Source: JBIQLO01 sp044464175
GTDB lineage: Bacteria > Planctomycetota > Phycisphaerae > Tepidisphaerales > Tepidisphaeraceae
Direction: 5' to 3'
DNA: 16,886 nucleotides
NCBI GenBank assembly: GCA_044464175.1
Contig: JBIQLO010000077.1
Coordinates: 1-16,886 of the forward strand
Under the pieces are notes generated by a model. It was given only the letters and a program-made list of their open reading frames with translations, did no database searches and was not told the DNA's origin. The position numbers were made by a program, and so were the translations under genes. Shown here in pieces: positions 1-6,484 of this stretch (positions within the stretch are counted from its first letter, which is position 1; the number at the start of each line of letters is the position of its first letter).

Positions 1-5
1 TTGGC

Positions 6-53
6 AACAAACACGGGGCCGGGCGTCGAAGGACGCCCGGCCCCGTGTTTGTT
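6..53. terminator. Perfect 22-bp inverted repeat, probable intrinsic terminator
   Basis: Bases 6-27 are exactly complementary to bases 32-53, with a four-base GAAG loop at 28-31. The outer stem is A-rich on the left and T-rich on the right around a GC-rich core. That is the layout of an intrinsic terminator whose T tract is partly paired, and it could work in both directions. It probably ends a gene left of the window. It lies just before the SdpI-like gene that starts at 79, so a role in that gene's 5' leader cannot be excluded. No long unpaired T tract follows. Confidence 0.7.
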
Positions 54-78
54 ACATTCCCATCTTCGAGGAGAGGCC

Positions 79-423
79 ATGGATGTGGTCGGGATCATCG
101 TCGGCGTGAGCTGGATTTTCGTGGGCCTGGTGTGTGTCGGGCTGGCGATTCCTCTGATGAACGGCAAAGTGGGGCGGAATCCGTTTTACGGGATGCGGTA
201 TGCCAAGGCCTTTGAATCGGATGAGGCGTGGTTTGCGATCAATCGGTATGGGGGACGAAGGATGTTTTTCTGGTCGCTGCCGCTGATCGCCATCGGCGTG
301 GTCTGCCTTTTCCTGCCGCTTTCATCGCATCCGGCGATGGCGCTGTTTGCTGGTTTTGCGCCGCTGGTTTTTGTTTTCATTCCCGCGGTGGAGACGTGGC
401 GATTCGCCCGAGGGTATGGGTGA
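79..423 (+). CDS. SdpI/YhfL-like small membrane protein
   Basis: This is a 114-residue integral membrane protein. There are three likely membrane helices, at about residues 5-27, 62-82 and 86-106. The loop after the first helix reads like the SdpI family core: N-x-F-Y-G-M-R, then S-D-E-A-W, then N-R-Y-G-G-R. In Bacillus, SdpI gives immunity to the SdpC toxin, but most family members have no known role, and no toxin-like gene is visible here. I chose the ATG at 79 because a GGAG site at 70-73 lies 5 nt upstream. The reading frame stays open to the window edge but would run through the hairpin at 6-53. It is followed by 148 nt without a gene, so it is probably not co-transcribed with sdhC by necessity. 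The family call is moderately sure and the function is unknown. Confidence 0.65.
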   Translation: MDVVGIIVGVSWIFVGLVCVGLAIPLMNGKVGRNPFYGMRYAKAFESDEAWFAINRYGGRRMFFWSLPLIAIGVVCLFLPLSSHPAMALFAGFAPLVFVFIPAVETWRFARGYG

Positions 424-484
424 TTTGCGGGGGTTGCGGGAGATGATAGCGGCTTTAGGCGCCGATATGGAGAGTGCGGCGGCG

Positions 485-498
485 GGGGCGGCCCCTAC
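485..498. repeat. Short GGGG-CGG-CCCC palindrome followed by TAC
   Basis: A 4-bp GC stem with a CGG loop lies in the 148-nt gap between the SdpI-like gene and sdhC, and it runs into CTAC. Its loop and trailing bases match the palindrome at 3737-3760, so the two may belong to one dispersed family. It could also be a weak transcription terminator for the gene ending at 423. The evidence is slight because the stem is short. Confidence 0.3.
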
Positions 499-517
499 CC
501 ATCGCCGGGTGGATTCG

Positions 518-523
518 TATAAT
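518..523 (+). promoter_or_regulatory. Consensus -10 box (TATAAT) upstream of sdhC
   Basis: A perfect TATAAT stands in GC-rich surroundings 48 nt upstream of the sdhC GTG start. A transcript from it would begin near 530 and carry a leader of about 40 nt with a Shine-Dalgarno site. No convincing -35 hexamer lies 16-18 nt upstream. It would drive the sdhC-dinB-sdhA cluster. Confidence 0.4.
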
Positions 524-571
524 CATCGTGTGGCCGCGCCGATCGGCCCTAAAGAAAAGAGAAAGGATCCC

Positions 572-1279
572 GTGTCACTGTCGCCCGCTACCGCTACCTC
601 GACGCCGCTGGCCCGGCGGAGCCATGCCCAGTTTCTGCTGCGCCGGCTGCATTCGCTGACCGGGCTGGTCTTTGGCGGCTACCTGGTCGTCCACCTGTTC
701 GTCAACGCCACCGTCGTGCAACTGGGGAACGTCTACCAGGTGCAGGTGGACAAGATTCACGCGCTGCCGATGCTGTGGGCGTGGGAATGGGGGCTGATTT
801 ACCTGCCCATCCTCTTCCACATCATCTACGGCATCTGGATCATCGCCACCGGCCAGCCCAACACGACCAGCTATCCGTACGGGAAGAACTGGTTTTACCT
901 GCTGCAGCGGATCAGCGCGGTGATCATCGCGGCGTTTTTGTTTTTCCACGTGTTCGCCCTGAAGGTGCACCTGTTCGGGCACGGGCTGGGCTTTTATCCG
1001 CATGCGGCCGCGGGAAGCCTGCATCAGCACCTGATCGCCTACCCGATCCTGACGTGGATCGTCTACCCGCTGGGGATCCTGGCCTCGTGCTACCACCTGG
1101 CCAACGGCGTCTGGACCGCCAGCATCACCTGGGGGCTGGCCGTCAGCGCCGGCGGGCAGCGGCGCTGGGGGTACGTGTGCGTGATCCTGTTCCTGGTCAC
1201 GCTGGCGATGGGCGCGGCGGCTTTGTTCGGGGGCTATTTCCTTCTGGCGAACCTGCCGGCGACGGGAGCGACGCTGTGA
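572..1279 (+). CDS. sdhC: Succinate dehydrogenase cytochrome b558 subunit
   Basis: This is the membrane anchor of succinate:quinone oxidoreductase (complex II). It binds two b hemes and passes electrons between the flavoprotein/iron-sulfur part and quinone. The 235-residue protein has five hydrophobic helices, like the one-subunit anchors of Bacillus and relatives (usually about 200-235 residues). Four histidines sit in the positions expected for bis-His ligation of two hemes: H27 (LHSLTG), H83 (LFHIIYG), H126 (FFHVFAL) and H175 (YHLANG). I chose GTG at 572 because GAAAGGA at 561-567 lies upstream and conserved sequence starts soon after. The frame is open back to 347, but that stretch overlaps the preceding gene and is low-complexity. 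The stop codon overlaps the start of the DinB gene. Confidence 0.9.
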   Translation: MSLSPATATSTPLARRSHAQFLLRRLHSLTGLVFGGYLVVHLFVNATVVQLGNVYQVQVDKIHALPMLWAWEWGLIYLPILFHIIYGIWIIATGQPNTTSYPYGKNWFYLLQRISAVIIAAFLFFHVFALKVHLFGHGLGFYPHAAAGSLHQHLIAYPILTWIVYPLGILASCYHLANGVWTASITWGLAVSAGGQRRWGYVCVILFLVTLAMGAAALFGGYFLLANLPATGATL

Positions 1280-1740
1280 ACCCCGCGTGGATTGACCGGT
1301 ATGAAGGGGGCGCGGCCCGGCTGAAGAGCGCCGTGGCGGGGCTGGGGCGCGATGCGCTGCTGGCGCGCCCGGCCGACGGCTCCTGGTCGATCCAGGAGAT
1401 CATTATCCACCTGCAGGACAGCGAGCTGGTCTTTGCCGACCGGATGAAGCGGGTGATCGCCGAGGAGAACCCGCCGCTGATCGGCTACGACCAGAGCCGG
1501 TTCGTCCGGGAGCTGTATTGCGACGAGCAGTCGGCGGAGGACGCGGTGAGGATCATCGAATTGAACCGGGGCAACATGGCGCGGGTCCTGCGGAAACTGC
1601 CGGAGTCGGCCTTTTCGCGCATCGGCACGCACAACGAGCGCGGGCCGCTGACGCTGGAGCAGCTGGTCGCCGGCGCGACGGAGCACCTGGAGCATCATCT
1701 GAAGTTTATTGAAAAGAAGAAGAACGAACGACGGACATAA
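1276..1740 (+). CDS. DinB-fold (DinB_2) metal-binding protein
   Basis: This 154-residue protein belongs to the DinB/YfiT-like four-helix-bundle superfamily. The expected metal triad is present: H45 (in IIIHLQDSE) and H137 plus H141 in a C-terminal HxxxH (HLEHH). The W-S-I-Q-E-I-I-I-H-L motif before the first His is typical. Some members are bacillithiol- or mycothiol-dependent transferases, but many have no known reaction. The GTG start at 1276 overlaps the sdhC stop as GTGA, and GGGAG at 1264-1268 is a good ribosome site, so translation is probably coupled to sdhC. The sdhA start is 6 nt after its stop. A DinB gene inside an sdh operon is unusual. Its link to succinate dehydrogenase is inferred only from position. 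Confidence 0.85.
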   Translation: MNPAWIDRYEGGAARLKSAVAGLGRDALLARPADGSWSIQEIIIHLQDSELVFADRMKRVIAEENPPLIGYDQSRFVRELYCDEQSAEDAVRIIELNRGNMARVLRKLPESAFSRIGTHNERGPLTLEQLVAGATEHLEHHLKFIEKKKNERRT

Positions 1741-1746
1741 GGAATC

Positions 1747-3699
1747 GTGGCGGGCCAAGGTCCGCCCAACAAAACAATGGCTACCGGAAATAAAAAGCGT
1801 GTGATTGTCGTGGGGGGCGGACTGGCGGGTTTGTCGTGCGCCATCAAACTGGCCGAGGAGAACGTCGCGGTCGATCTGTTTTCGATGGTGCCGGTGAAGC
1901 GGTCGCACTCGGTCTGCGCGCAGGGGGGGATCAACGCGTGCAACGATATCGCGCGCCAGCAGGGGTACAGCGAATGGATGCACTTTGATGAGACGATCAT
2001 CGGCGGGGACTTTCTGGCCGACCAGCCGCCGGTGCTGGAGATGACCAACTGGGCGCCCAAGATCATCGATCTGCTCGACCGGATGGGGGTGCCGTTCAAC
2101 CGGACGCCGGAGGGTCAGCGGGCGCTGCGGCTGTTTGGCGGTTCGCTCTTCAAGCGCACGTTTTACGCCGGGGCGACGACGGGGCAGCAGCTTCTGTATG
2201 CCCTGGACGAGCAGACGCGGCGATGGGAGAGCGAAGGACGGATCAACAAGTATGAGTTCTGGGAGTTTTTGTGGCCGGTGATTTACGACGGGCAGTGCGT
2301 CGGGATCGTGGCGCAGGACATGCGGACGATGCAGATTCGCTCGTTCCGGGCGGATGCCGTCGTCATGGCGACGGGTGGGTGCGGGGTGATCTTCGGCAAG
2401 AGCACGATGAGCGTCATCTGCACCGGGGGAGCGGCATCGCGCTGCTACCAGGCGGGAGCAAAATACGGCAATCCGGAGTTCATCCAGGTGCATCCCACCG
2501 CCATTCCGGGGGAGGACAAGTGCCGGCTGATCAGCGAATCGGCCCGGGGCGAGGGTGGGCGCGTCTGGGTGCCGCGCAAGCCGCACGACACGCGGCCGCC
2601 CAATGAAATTCCGGACGCCGAGCGGTATTACGTGCTGGAGGAGCGCTATCCCAAATACGGCAACCTCGTGCCCCGCGACATCGCGACGCGGGAAATCTTC
2701 CAGGTCTGCCAGGAGGGGCTGGGCGTGGGCGGGGGGAACATGGTCTATCTCGACCTGACCGAGCGCGTCACCGGCATCAAGCGGGAGACGTTCCTGGCGA
2801 AGCTGGAGGGGATTCTGGAAATCTACGAGAAATTCGTCGGCACCGACCCGCTGGCCGAGCCGATGAAGATTTTCCCGGCGGTGCACTATTCGATGGGCGG
2901 ACTGTGGACCAATTTCGCCAAAGATGAGAAGACGGGGGGATTGAAGAAGGGCGCGCCCAGCAACATGTCCACCAGCATTCCGGGCCTGTACGCGATGGGT
3001 GAGGCGAGCTTTGCGTATCACGGCGGCACGCGGCTGGGGGCCAACTCGCTGCTGAGCTGCATCTTCGACGGGCTGTTTGGCGGGCCGTGCGTGAAGAATT
3101 ACTGCACGGACGTGGCCAAGACGCCGGCCGACGAGGTGCCGCAGGCGGTTTATGACGGGATCGTCCAGCAGGAGACGGAGCGGCAGGAGATGTTGCTGGC
3201 CAACAAGGGGGGCGAAAACCCCTACCTGCTGTGGCAGGAGATGGGCAAGTGGATGACCGACAACTGCACGGTGGTCAAGCACAATGACAAGCTGGAGCAG
3301 ACGCTGGCGCAGTGCCAGCAATGGAAGGAGCGTTACCAGCGCGTGCAGCTTTCGGACACGGGGATGTGGACAAACCAGAACCTCTCGTTCACGCGGGCGC
3401 TGCGGGACATGATCGTGCTGGCCGAGGCGATATTGCAGGGGTCGCTGCTGCGGAACGAGTCGCGGGGCTCGCAGTACAAGCCGGAATTTCCCGAGCGGGA
3501 CGATCCCAACTTCCTCAAAACGACCCTGGCGACCTATGATGCACAGGCGGACAAGCCGGTGATCACCTATGGGCCGGTGGACACGAGCCTGATTCCGCCG
3601 CGGCCGCGGACCTATGGGCGCAAGCCCGAGGCGGCCAAGTCGGAGGCGCCGGCCAATCCGATCACCGCGCCGCAGCCGGCGGAGGTGGCGGCGAAGTAA
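1747..3699 (+). CDS. sdhA: Succinate dehydrogenase flavoprotein subunit
   Basis: This is the catalytic subunit of complex II and oxidises succinate to fumarate on covalently bound FAD. The 650-residue protein is of the Bacillus-type SdhA length. Visible landmarks are the FAD-binding G23-x-G25-x-x-G28, the flavin-linking H54 in S-H-S-V-C-A-Q-G-G, H249 (QVHPTAI), R267 (SARGEGG), H380 (AVHYSMGG) and R429 (GGTRLGANS). These match the substrate-binding and proton-transfer residues of the family. The C-terminus (about 620-650) is a Pro/Ala/Lys-rich tail that is probably disordered. The GTG at 1747 has AAGGA at 1739-1743, though only 3 nt away. The ATG at 1777 (residue 11) is a fair alternative but has no ribosome site. 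It is the third gene of the cluster. No sdhB follows; a peroxiredoxin does. Confidence 0.95.
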   Translation: MAGQGPPNKTMATGNKKRVIVVGGGLAGLSCAIKLAEENVAVDLFSMVPVKRSHSVCAQGGINACNDIARQQGYSEWMHFDETIIGGDFLADQPPVLEMTNWAPKIIDLLDRMGVPFNRTPEGQRALRLFGGSLFKRTFYAGATTGQQLLYALDEQTRRWESEGRINKYEFWEFLWPVIYDGQCVGIVAQDMRTMQIRSFRADAVVMATGGCGVIFGKSTMSVICTGGAASRCYQAGAKYGNPEFIQVHPTAIPGEDKCRLISESARGEGGRVWVPRKPHDTRPPNEIPDAERYYVLEERYPKYGNLVPRDIATREIFQVCQEGLGVGGGNMVYLDLTERVTGIKRETFLAKLEGILEIYEKFVGTDPLAEPMKIFPAVHYSMGGLWTNFAKDEKTGGLKKGAPSNMSTSIPGLYAMGEASFAYHGGTRLGANSLLSCIFDGLFGGPCVKNYCTDVAKTPADEVPQAVYDGIVQQETERQEMLLANKGGENPYLLWQEMGKWMTDNCTVVKHNDKLEQTLAQCQQWKERYQRVQLSDTGMWTNQNLSFTRALRDMIVLAEAILQGSLLRNESRGSQYKPEFPERDDPNFLKTTLATYDAQADKPVITYGPVDTSLIPPRPRTYGRKPEAAKSEAPANPITAPQPAEVAAK

Positions 3700-3736
3700 A
3701 GGGGGGGCGTGCCCGGCGGCCTGGCATTAAGGACCC

Positions 3737-3760
3737 GACAGGCTCGGAGCCTGTCCTACG
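3737..3760. repeat. Intergenic palindrome, 8-bp stem with CGG loop, ending CCTACG
   Basis: GACAGGCT at 3737-3744 pairs perfectly with AGCCTGTC at 3748-3755 around a CGG loop, and CTACG follows. It lies in the 76-nt gap between sdhA and the peroxiredoxin gene. A diverged copy with the same first eight bases is at 12847-12870. Two related copies in intergenic positions suggest a dispersed REP-like element. The stem could also weaken transcription beyond sdhA, but no T tract follows. Confidence 0.5.
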
Positions 3761-3775
3761 CGGAAAGGAAGACCC

Positions 3776-4288
3776 ATGCCCGAGGGAGCTTTGAACGTCG
3801 GCGATCCGGCCCCGGATTTCCAGATGATGAACCAGGACAAGCAGACGGTGCGCCTGAGCGACTTTCGGGGCAAGAAGAAGGTGGTCCTGCTGTTTTATCC
3901 GATGGATTTCTCGCCGGTCTGCACGCAGGAGCATTGCGAATTCGGGCCGCGGCTGGAGGAAATCCGCCCGGACGCCGAGACGGTGGTGTTCGGAGTCAGT
4001 TGCGACAATCCGTACGTCCATGCCGCGTTCCGCAAGCAATACAACATTCCCTACGACCTGCTGTCGGACACCACGCGCCGGGTGAGCCGGGCGTACGGGC
4101 TGTTTGCGGGGGAGGAGCCGTACAATTGCTCGAAGCGCGGCACCGTCGTGATCGACAAGGCCGGGCGCATCGCCTTCCACCAGGAGGCGGAGATGCGTTC
4201 GCCCCGGCAGGTGGAGCAGCTGACGCAGGCGGCCGCCGCCGAGGTGGCGCAGGAGCAGCGCGGCAATGAGTTTGGTGTGTCGGTGTGA
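3776..4288 (+). CDS. Peroxiredoxin, BCP/PrxQ-like (AhpC-TSA family)
   Basis: This 170-residue cytoplasmic thiol peroxidase probably reduces hydrogen peroxide or organic hydroperoxides at the expense of thioredoxin. The peroxidatic cysteine is C49 in P-M-D-F-S-P-V-C; Ser46 replaces the more common Thr of the PxxxTxxC motif. C54 lies five residues on, the spacing of the resolving Cys in BCP/PrxQ enzymes. R121 in C-S-K-R-G-T-V-V-I-D matches the conserved active-site Arg. Two further cysteines (C76, C118) are present. The ATG at 3776 has AAGGA at 3765-3769 with 6-nt spacing. It stands 76 nt after sdhA, across a palindrome, so it may or may not share the sdh transcript. A role against respiratory oxidants would suit the position but is inference. 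Confidence 0.9.
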   Translation: MPEGALNVGDPAPDFQMMNQDKQTVRLSDFRGKKKVVLLFYPMDFSPVCTQEHCEFGPRLEEIRPDAETVVFGVSCDNPYVHAAFRKQYNIPYDLLSDTTRRVSRAYGLFAGEEPYNCSKRGTVVIDKAGRIAFHQEAEMRSPRQVEQLTQAAAAEVAQEQRGNEFGVSV

Positions 4289-4379
4289 AGAATCGGTTGT
4301 TGAGAGTCGGCCCTGGGTTGAAGGGATCACGCCACAGCAGTTTCGGCCAGCCGCCAACGATCAACCAGTAGTAGAATCA

Positions 4380-5471
4380 ATGGACCCCACCCCACCCCCC
4401 TCAACCGAAGCCATCGAGCAGTCGCAGGAGCCGCTGACCCCCGCCCGCAAGCCCGCGCCGGCGGAGCTGGAGCCGGTGCGCGAACTGGCGGAAAAGCTGA
4501 TCGAGGAGCTGAATGACCTGCCCAACGGGGACCTGGTGGGGCAGGTGGTGGACAGCGCGCTGAAGCTGCTGCGCGACCGGACCAACCGGGGGGACATCAA
4601 GCTGATCAACAAGTCGTTCAAGGAGCTGCGGTACGCGCTGCGCATCTTCGCCCCCTACCGCACGACGCGGAAGGTGAGCATCTTCGGCTCGGCCCGCACG
4701 CCCGAGACGCACGCGGACTACGCGCAGGCGGCCGAGTTCGCCCGGCGGATGGTGGAGGCGGACTGGATGGTGCTGACCGGGGCCGGCGGGGGCATCATGG
4801 CGGCGGGGCACGGCGGGGCCGGCGCCAAGCCGTCGTTCGGGCTGGCGATCCGGCTGCCGTTCGAGCAGAAGACCAACCCCTTCATCGCCGACGATCCGAA
4901 GCTGATCAACTTCAAATACTTTTTCACGCGCAAGCTGATGTTCGTGCGCTCCAGCGACGCGATCGCCCTGTTTCCCGGCGGCTTCGGCACGATGGATGAG
5001 GGGTTCGAGGTGTTGACGCTCGTGCAGACGGGCAAGTCGGTCCCGATGCCGATCGTCTTCGTCGACCAGCCCGGCGGGGATTACTGGATGAGCTGGCAGA
5101 ATTACGTTCACCAGCAACTGCTGGGGCGCGGGCTGATCGGCAAGGATGACCTGGCACTCTACAAGATCACCGACAACGTGGGCGAGGCGGTTGAGGAGGT
5201 GCGGCACTTCTACCACAACTACCACTCGCTGCGCTACGCGAAGGGGGGCGTGGTGATGCGGCTCAACCGCGGCCCGGATGAAGCGCAACTGGCCCACATC
5301 AATGAGACGTTCGCCGACATTCTCACCGGCGGGATTTTCCGCGTCGGCGGCGCCCTGCCGGTGGAGCGGAACGAGCCGGCGATCAAGGACCTGCCGCGGC
5401 TGATCTTCGATTTCAACCGCCACGACCACGGGCGGCTGCGGCAATTGATCAATTATCTCAATACGTTTTGA
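4380..5471 (+). CDS. LOG-family nucleotide phosphoribohydrolase-like protein (long form)
   Basis: This is a 363-residue protein of the LOG/TIGR00730 (lysine decarboxylase-like, Rossmann) family. Known members cleave the ribose-phosphate bond of AMP or cytokinin ribotides. The two hallmark motifs are present: a glycine-rich T-G-A-G-G-G-I-M at about 133-140 and P-G-G-F-G-T-M-D-E at 199-207. The family core covers roughly residues 95-260. It is flanked by an N-terminal segment of about 90 residues (Pro-rich start, then helical) and a C-terminal region of about 100 residues not found in the short LOG enzymes of about 190 residues. The substrate of this long form is not known to me. The frame is open back to 4266, but that start lies inside the peroxiredoxin gene, so I chose the ATG at 4380. 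No Shine-Dalgarno site is visible before it. Confidence 0.85.
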   Translation: MDPTPPPSTEAIEQSQEPLTPARKPAPAELEPVRELAEKLIEELNDLPNGDLVGQVVDSALKLLRDRTNRGDIKLINKSFKELRYALRIFAPYRTTRKVSIFGSARTPETHADYAQAAEFARRMVEADWMVLTGAGGGIMAAGHGGAGAKPSFGLAIRLPFEQKTNPFIADDPKLINFKYFFTRKLMFVRSSDAIALFPGGFGTMDEGFEVLTLVQTGKSVPMPIVFVDQPGGDYWMSWQNYVHQQLLGRGLIGKDDLALYKITDNVGEAVEEVRHFYHNYHSLRYAKGGVVMRLNRGPDEAQLAHINETFADILTGGIFRVGGALPVERNEPAIKDLPRLIFDFNRHDHGRLRQLINYLNTF

Positions 5472-5482
5472 GGGTGTGGGCG

Positions 5483-5517
5483 GGGTCGTTGACCCGGCAC
5501 GGCCCCGGCCAGGCCGT
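5483..5517. terminator. Two small GC hairpins between convergent genes
   Basis: GGGTC/GACCC (5483-5487 with 5491-5495) and ACGGCC/GGCCGT (5499-5504 with 5512-5517) are adjacent small stems. They sit in the 69-nt gap between the convergent LOG and BKACE genes, where terminators are expected. Neither is followed by a T tract, so factor-independent termination is doubtful. Confidence 0.3.
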
Positions 5518-5540
5518 CTATAGGCTCGGGAGAGAGTCTT

Positions 5541-6476
5541 CTAAAAGCCGACTTGATCGGCGCCCTTGAGCCCAAGCATCCGGCGGACCTCGGCGGGGGT
5601 GGCGATCTCCAGCGACAGCAGCTCCAGCATGGTGCGGATTTTTTTCACCTGATCGGCGTTGGACCGGGCCAGCTCCCCCCTGCCAAGATAGAGGCTGTCC
5701 TCCAGCCCCACGCGCACGTGGCCGCCCATGATCGCGCCGGTCGTGACGAAATTGGTCTGATGCCGACCCGCGGCCAGGATGGACCAGTGGTATTCCCCGC
5801 CAAAGAGCTTGTTGGCGATTCGGCGCATGTGAGTCAGGTTCTCCAGGTCCGCCCCGATGCCGCCCAGGATGCCGAAGATGGTCTGGATGAACAGGGGCGG
5901 GCGCACCAGCTTGCGGTCCAGGAAGTGGGCCAGGTTGTAGAGGTGGCCCACATCGTAGCATTCGTACTCGAAGCGCGCGCCGCGTTCCTCGCCGATCTCC
6001 CGGAGGATGGTCTCGATGTCCTTGAAGGTGTTGCGGAAGATGCCGTCCCGGGTGGATTCCAGGTATTGCGGCTCCCAGTCGTGCCGCCACTGCGCCTGCT
6101 TGGCCAGGGCGGGAAAGAGGGCGAAGTTCATGGAGCCCATGTTGAGGGAGCACATCTCCGGCCTGAGCGCCAGGGCGGCGGCCATGCGCTGCTGGACGGT
6201 CATGGTCAGCCCCCCGCCGGTGGTGATGTTGATGACGGCGTCGGTGGCCTGCTTGATGCGGGGGAGGAACTGGCGGAAGACCTCGGGGCTTTGCGTGGGG
6301 CGGCCATCGGCGGGGTCGCGGGCGTGGAGGTGGAGGATTGACGCGCCGGCGCGGGCGGCCTCGATCGCGCTGTCGCCGATCTGCTGGGGCGTGATCGGCA
6401 GGTGCGGCGACATGGTGGGCGTGTGGACCGCGCCGGTGACGGCGCAGGTGATGATGACTTTTCGAGCCTCGGCCAT
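5541..6476 (-). CDS. Beta-keto acid cleavage enzyme (BKACE, DUF849)
   Basis: This 311-residue TIM-barrel enzyme belongs to the BKACE/Kce family. These zinc enzymes take a beta-keto acid and acetyl-CoA and give acetoacetate plus a new CoA thioester. Expected metal ligands are H49 and H51 in H-L-H-A-R-D and E259 in R-V-G-L-E-D. The N-terminal I-I-T-C-A-V-T-G-A and T-P-x-Q-I motifs are family-typical. The start is sure: AGGAG at 6482-6486 (overlapping the upstream stop codon) lies 5 nt before the ATG. It is 8 nt downstream of the dehydrogenase gene, so the two are one operon. That neighbour should supply its beta-keto substrate by oxidising a 3-hydroxy acid. Carnitine-type substrates are one precedent, but the actual substrate cannot be read from the sequence. 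Confidence 0.9.
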   Translation of the reverse strand: MAEARKVIITCAVTGAVHTPTMSPHLPITPQQIGDSAIEAARAGASILHLHARDPADGRPTQSPEVFRQFLPRIKQATDAVINITTGGGLTMTVQQRMAAALALRPEMCSLNMGSMNFALFPALAKQAQWRHDWEPQYLESTRDGIFRNTFKDIETILREIGEERGARFEYECYDVGHLYNLAHFLDRKLVRPPLFIQTIFGILGGIGADLENLTHMRRIANKLFGGEYHWSILAAGRHQTNFVTTGAIMGGHVRVGLEDSLYLGRGELARSNADQVKKIRTMLELLSLEIATPAEVRRMLGLKGADQVGF

Positions 6477-6484
6477 GACTGCTC

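Noticed and set aside
347..571. An upstream start for sdhC at 347
   Set aside because: The added 75 residues overlap the SdpI-like gene and are low-complexity, and they would place the -10 box and the ribosome site inside the coding region.
1234..3321. A 695-codon open frame on the minus strand opposite the DinB gene and sdhA
   Set aside because: It is antisense to two confidently identified genes, has a His/Arg/Pro/Leu-rich composition typical of GC-rich shadow frames, and shows no domain.
4266..4379. An upstream start for the LOG gene inside the peroxiredoxin gene
   Set aside because: The extra 38 residues look non-coding, and the ATG at 4380 gives a sensible N-terminus.
4401..5444. A 347-codon open frame antisense to the LOG-family gene
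   Set aside because: It is a shadow of a gene with clear LOG motifs, and its translation has no recognisable domain.
5553..6341. A 262-codon plus-strand frame opposite the BKACE gene
   Set aside because: The opposite strand has a ribosome site, metal ligands and operon spacing; this frame has none of these.
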